Of a stretch of 64,000 nucleotides of DNA, positions 63,733-64,000 are shown one piece after another. The stretch spans positions 806,001-870,000 of the forward strand of contig CM034127.1 in NCBI GenBank assembly GCA_019914995.1, given 5' to 3'. The DNA is from Acanthochlamys bracteata. Lineage: Eukaryota > Streptophyta > Magnoliopsida > Pandanales > Velloziaceae. Below the pieces are notes generated by a model. It saw only the letters and a list, made by a program, of their open reading frames with translations. It ran no database searches and was not told the DNA's origin. Every line of letters starts with the position of its first letter. Positions within the stretch are counted from its first letter, which is position 1. The position numbers and the translations under genes are program-made.

Positions 63733-64000
63733 ATAACTGTTCTGCTTAGCTTCTTTCAGGAATGACAGTAATGATGACGCATTCCTCTTGTTACTTGAAA
63801 TTTCTCCTGTCATGTTTAAGACAGCTGCCTGCATCTTTATGCTGGAAGCTCGGCGACTGGATTTGAAGAAGAAGAAGTATTTCAATATGGAAGAATTAGC
63901 AGCTCCCATCTTTTCTGATAATGGACATGAACAGAGCATTTTCCATATGGTAGGTTCGTCAATACGAAAGCAACGAATAAAGAAACACCCTTGCACATTT
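63733..64000 (+). other. Unidentified partial coding segment at the right edge (strand uncertain)
   Basis: On the plus strand a frame is open from 63733 to the window end. A good acceptor (tgcttagcttctttcag) precedes G|AATGACAGTAATGATGAC, giving NDSNDDAFLLLLEISPVMFK and later KKKKYFNMEELAAPIFSD, then HEQSIFHM before a possible donor gtaggt at 63950. A nearby candidate exon at 63533-63609 encodes DKELETAQKFLPDPELEDEE and ends CFFN-stop, but does not join obviously. On the minus strand a 111-codon frame (63996-63661) is also open. The plus-strand residues look more protein-like, but I recognise neither. It could be an exon of a gene continuing to the right, or a pseudogene piece. Confidence 0.25.

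Noticed and set aside
1-64000. CRISPR arrays, rRNA or tRNA genes, bacterial operons, viral polyproteins
   Set aside because: None was seen on either strand; the gene structures and families are those of a plant nuclear genome.

Overview
The window is nuclear DNA from a eudicot flowering plant. Evidence is the split-gene architecture with GT/AG introns in AT-rich non-coding DNA, plus plant-only families: an HD-ZIP class IV factor, an XTH, a plastid fibrillin and a DUF760 protein. No bacterial, organellar or viral genes were seen. The species cannot be fixed from the sequence alone.

Layout. The left end (about 1.1-1.5 kb) looks like the 5' UTR and promoter of a minus-strand gene lying off the left edge. 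From 1.5 to 9 kb is AT-rich gene-poor DNA with short MITE-like elements. At 9.4-9.7 kb is an unidentified W-rich reading frame. At 10.1-12.05 kb (minus) is an RraA-like / HMG-aldolase-type gene, in divergent orientation to a chloroplast DUF760 gene like UV-B-induced protein At3g17800 (12.4-15.7 kb, plus). At 17.5-19.3 kb (minus) is a group III XTH cell-wall enzyme. At 22.1-23.7 kb (plus) is a 344-residue acidic protein that I do not recognise. It has a perfect-consensus destruction box, many SP/TP sites, a candidate PP1-docking motif and MSA-like promoter elements.

From 26.2 to 42.45 kb (minus) one 22-exon gene encodes the complete DnaJ protein GRV2/KATAMARI2 (RME-8 type, about 2598 residues). 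At 46.0-50.04 kb (minus) an 11-exon HD-ZIP IV gene is closest to HDG5/ROC3. At 53.3-57.5 kb (minus) is ALG2, the ER N-glycan mannosyltransferase. At 60.06-62.85 kb (plus) is a plastid fibrillin (FBN2/PAP3-like). The right edge holds a partial reading frame whose strand I cannot decide.

All eight main genes could be assembled exon by exon with intact frames, so the region looks like ordinary functional euchromatin. The genes are not a functional cluster. Best leads: the putative mitotic regulator at 22.5 kb, the L1 box and GT2-type repeat upstream of the HDG5-like gene, the site II cluster between the divergent pair, a hAT-like element with terminal repeats and 8-bp target duplication at 51.4-52.2 kb, and a dispersed family of AT-rich insertions bounded by gtttgg/ccaaac-type ends. 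All family assignments come from reading the sequence and have not been checked against a database.
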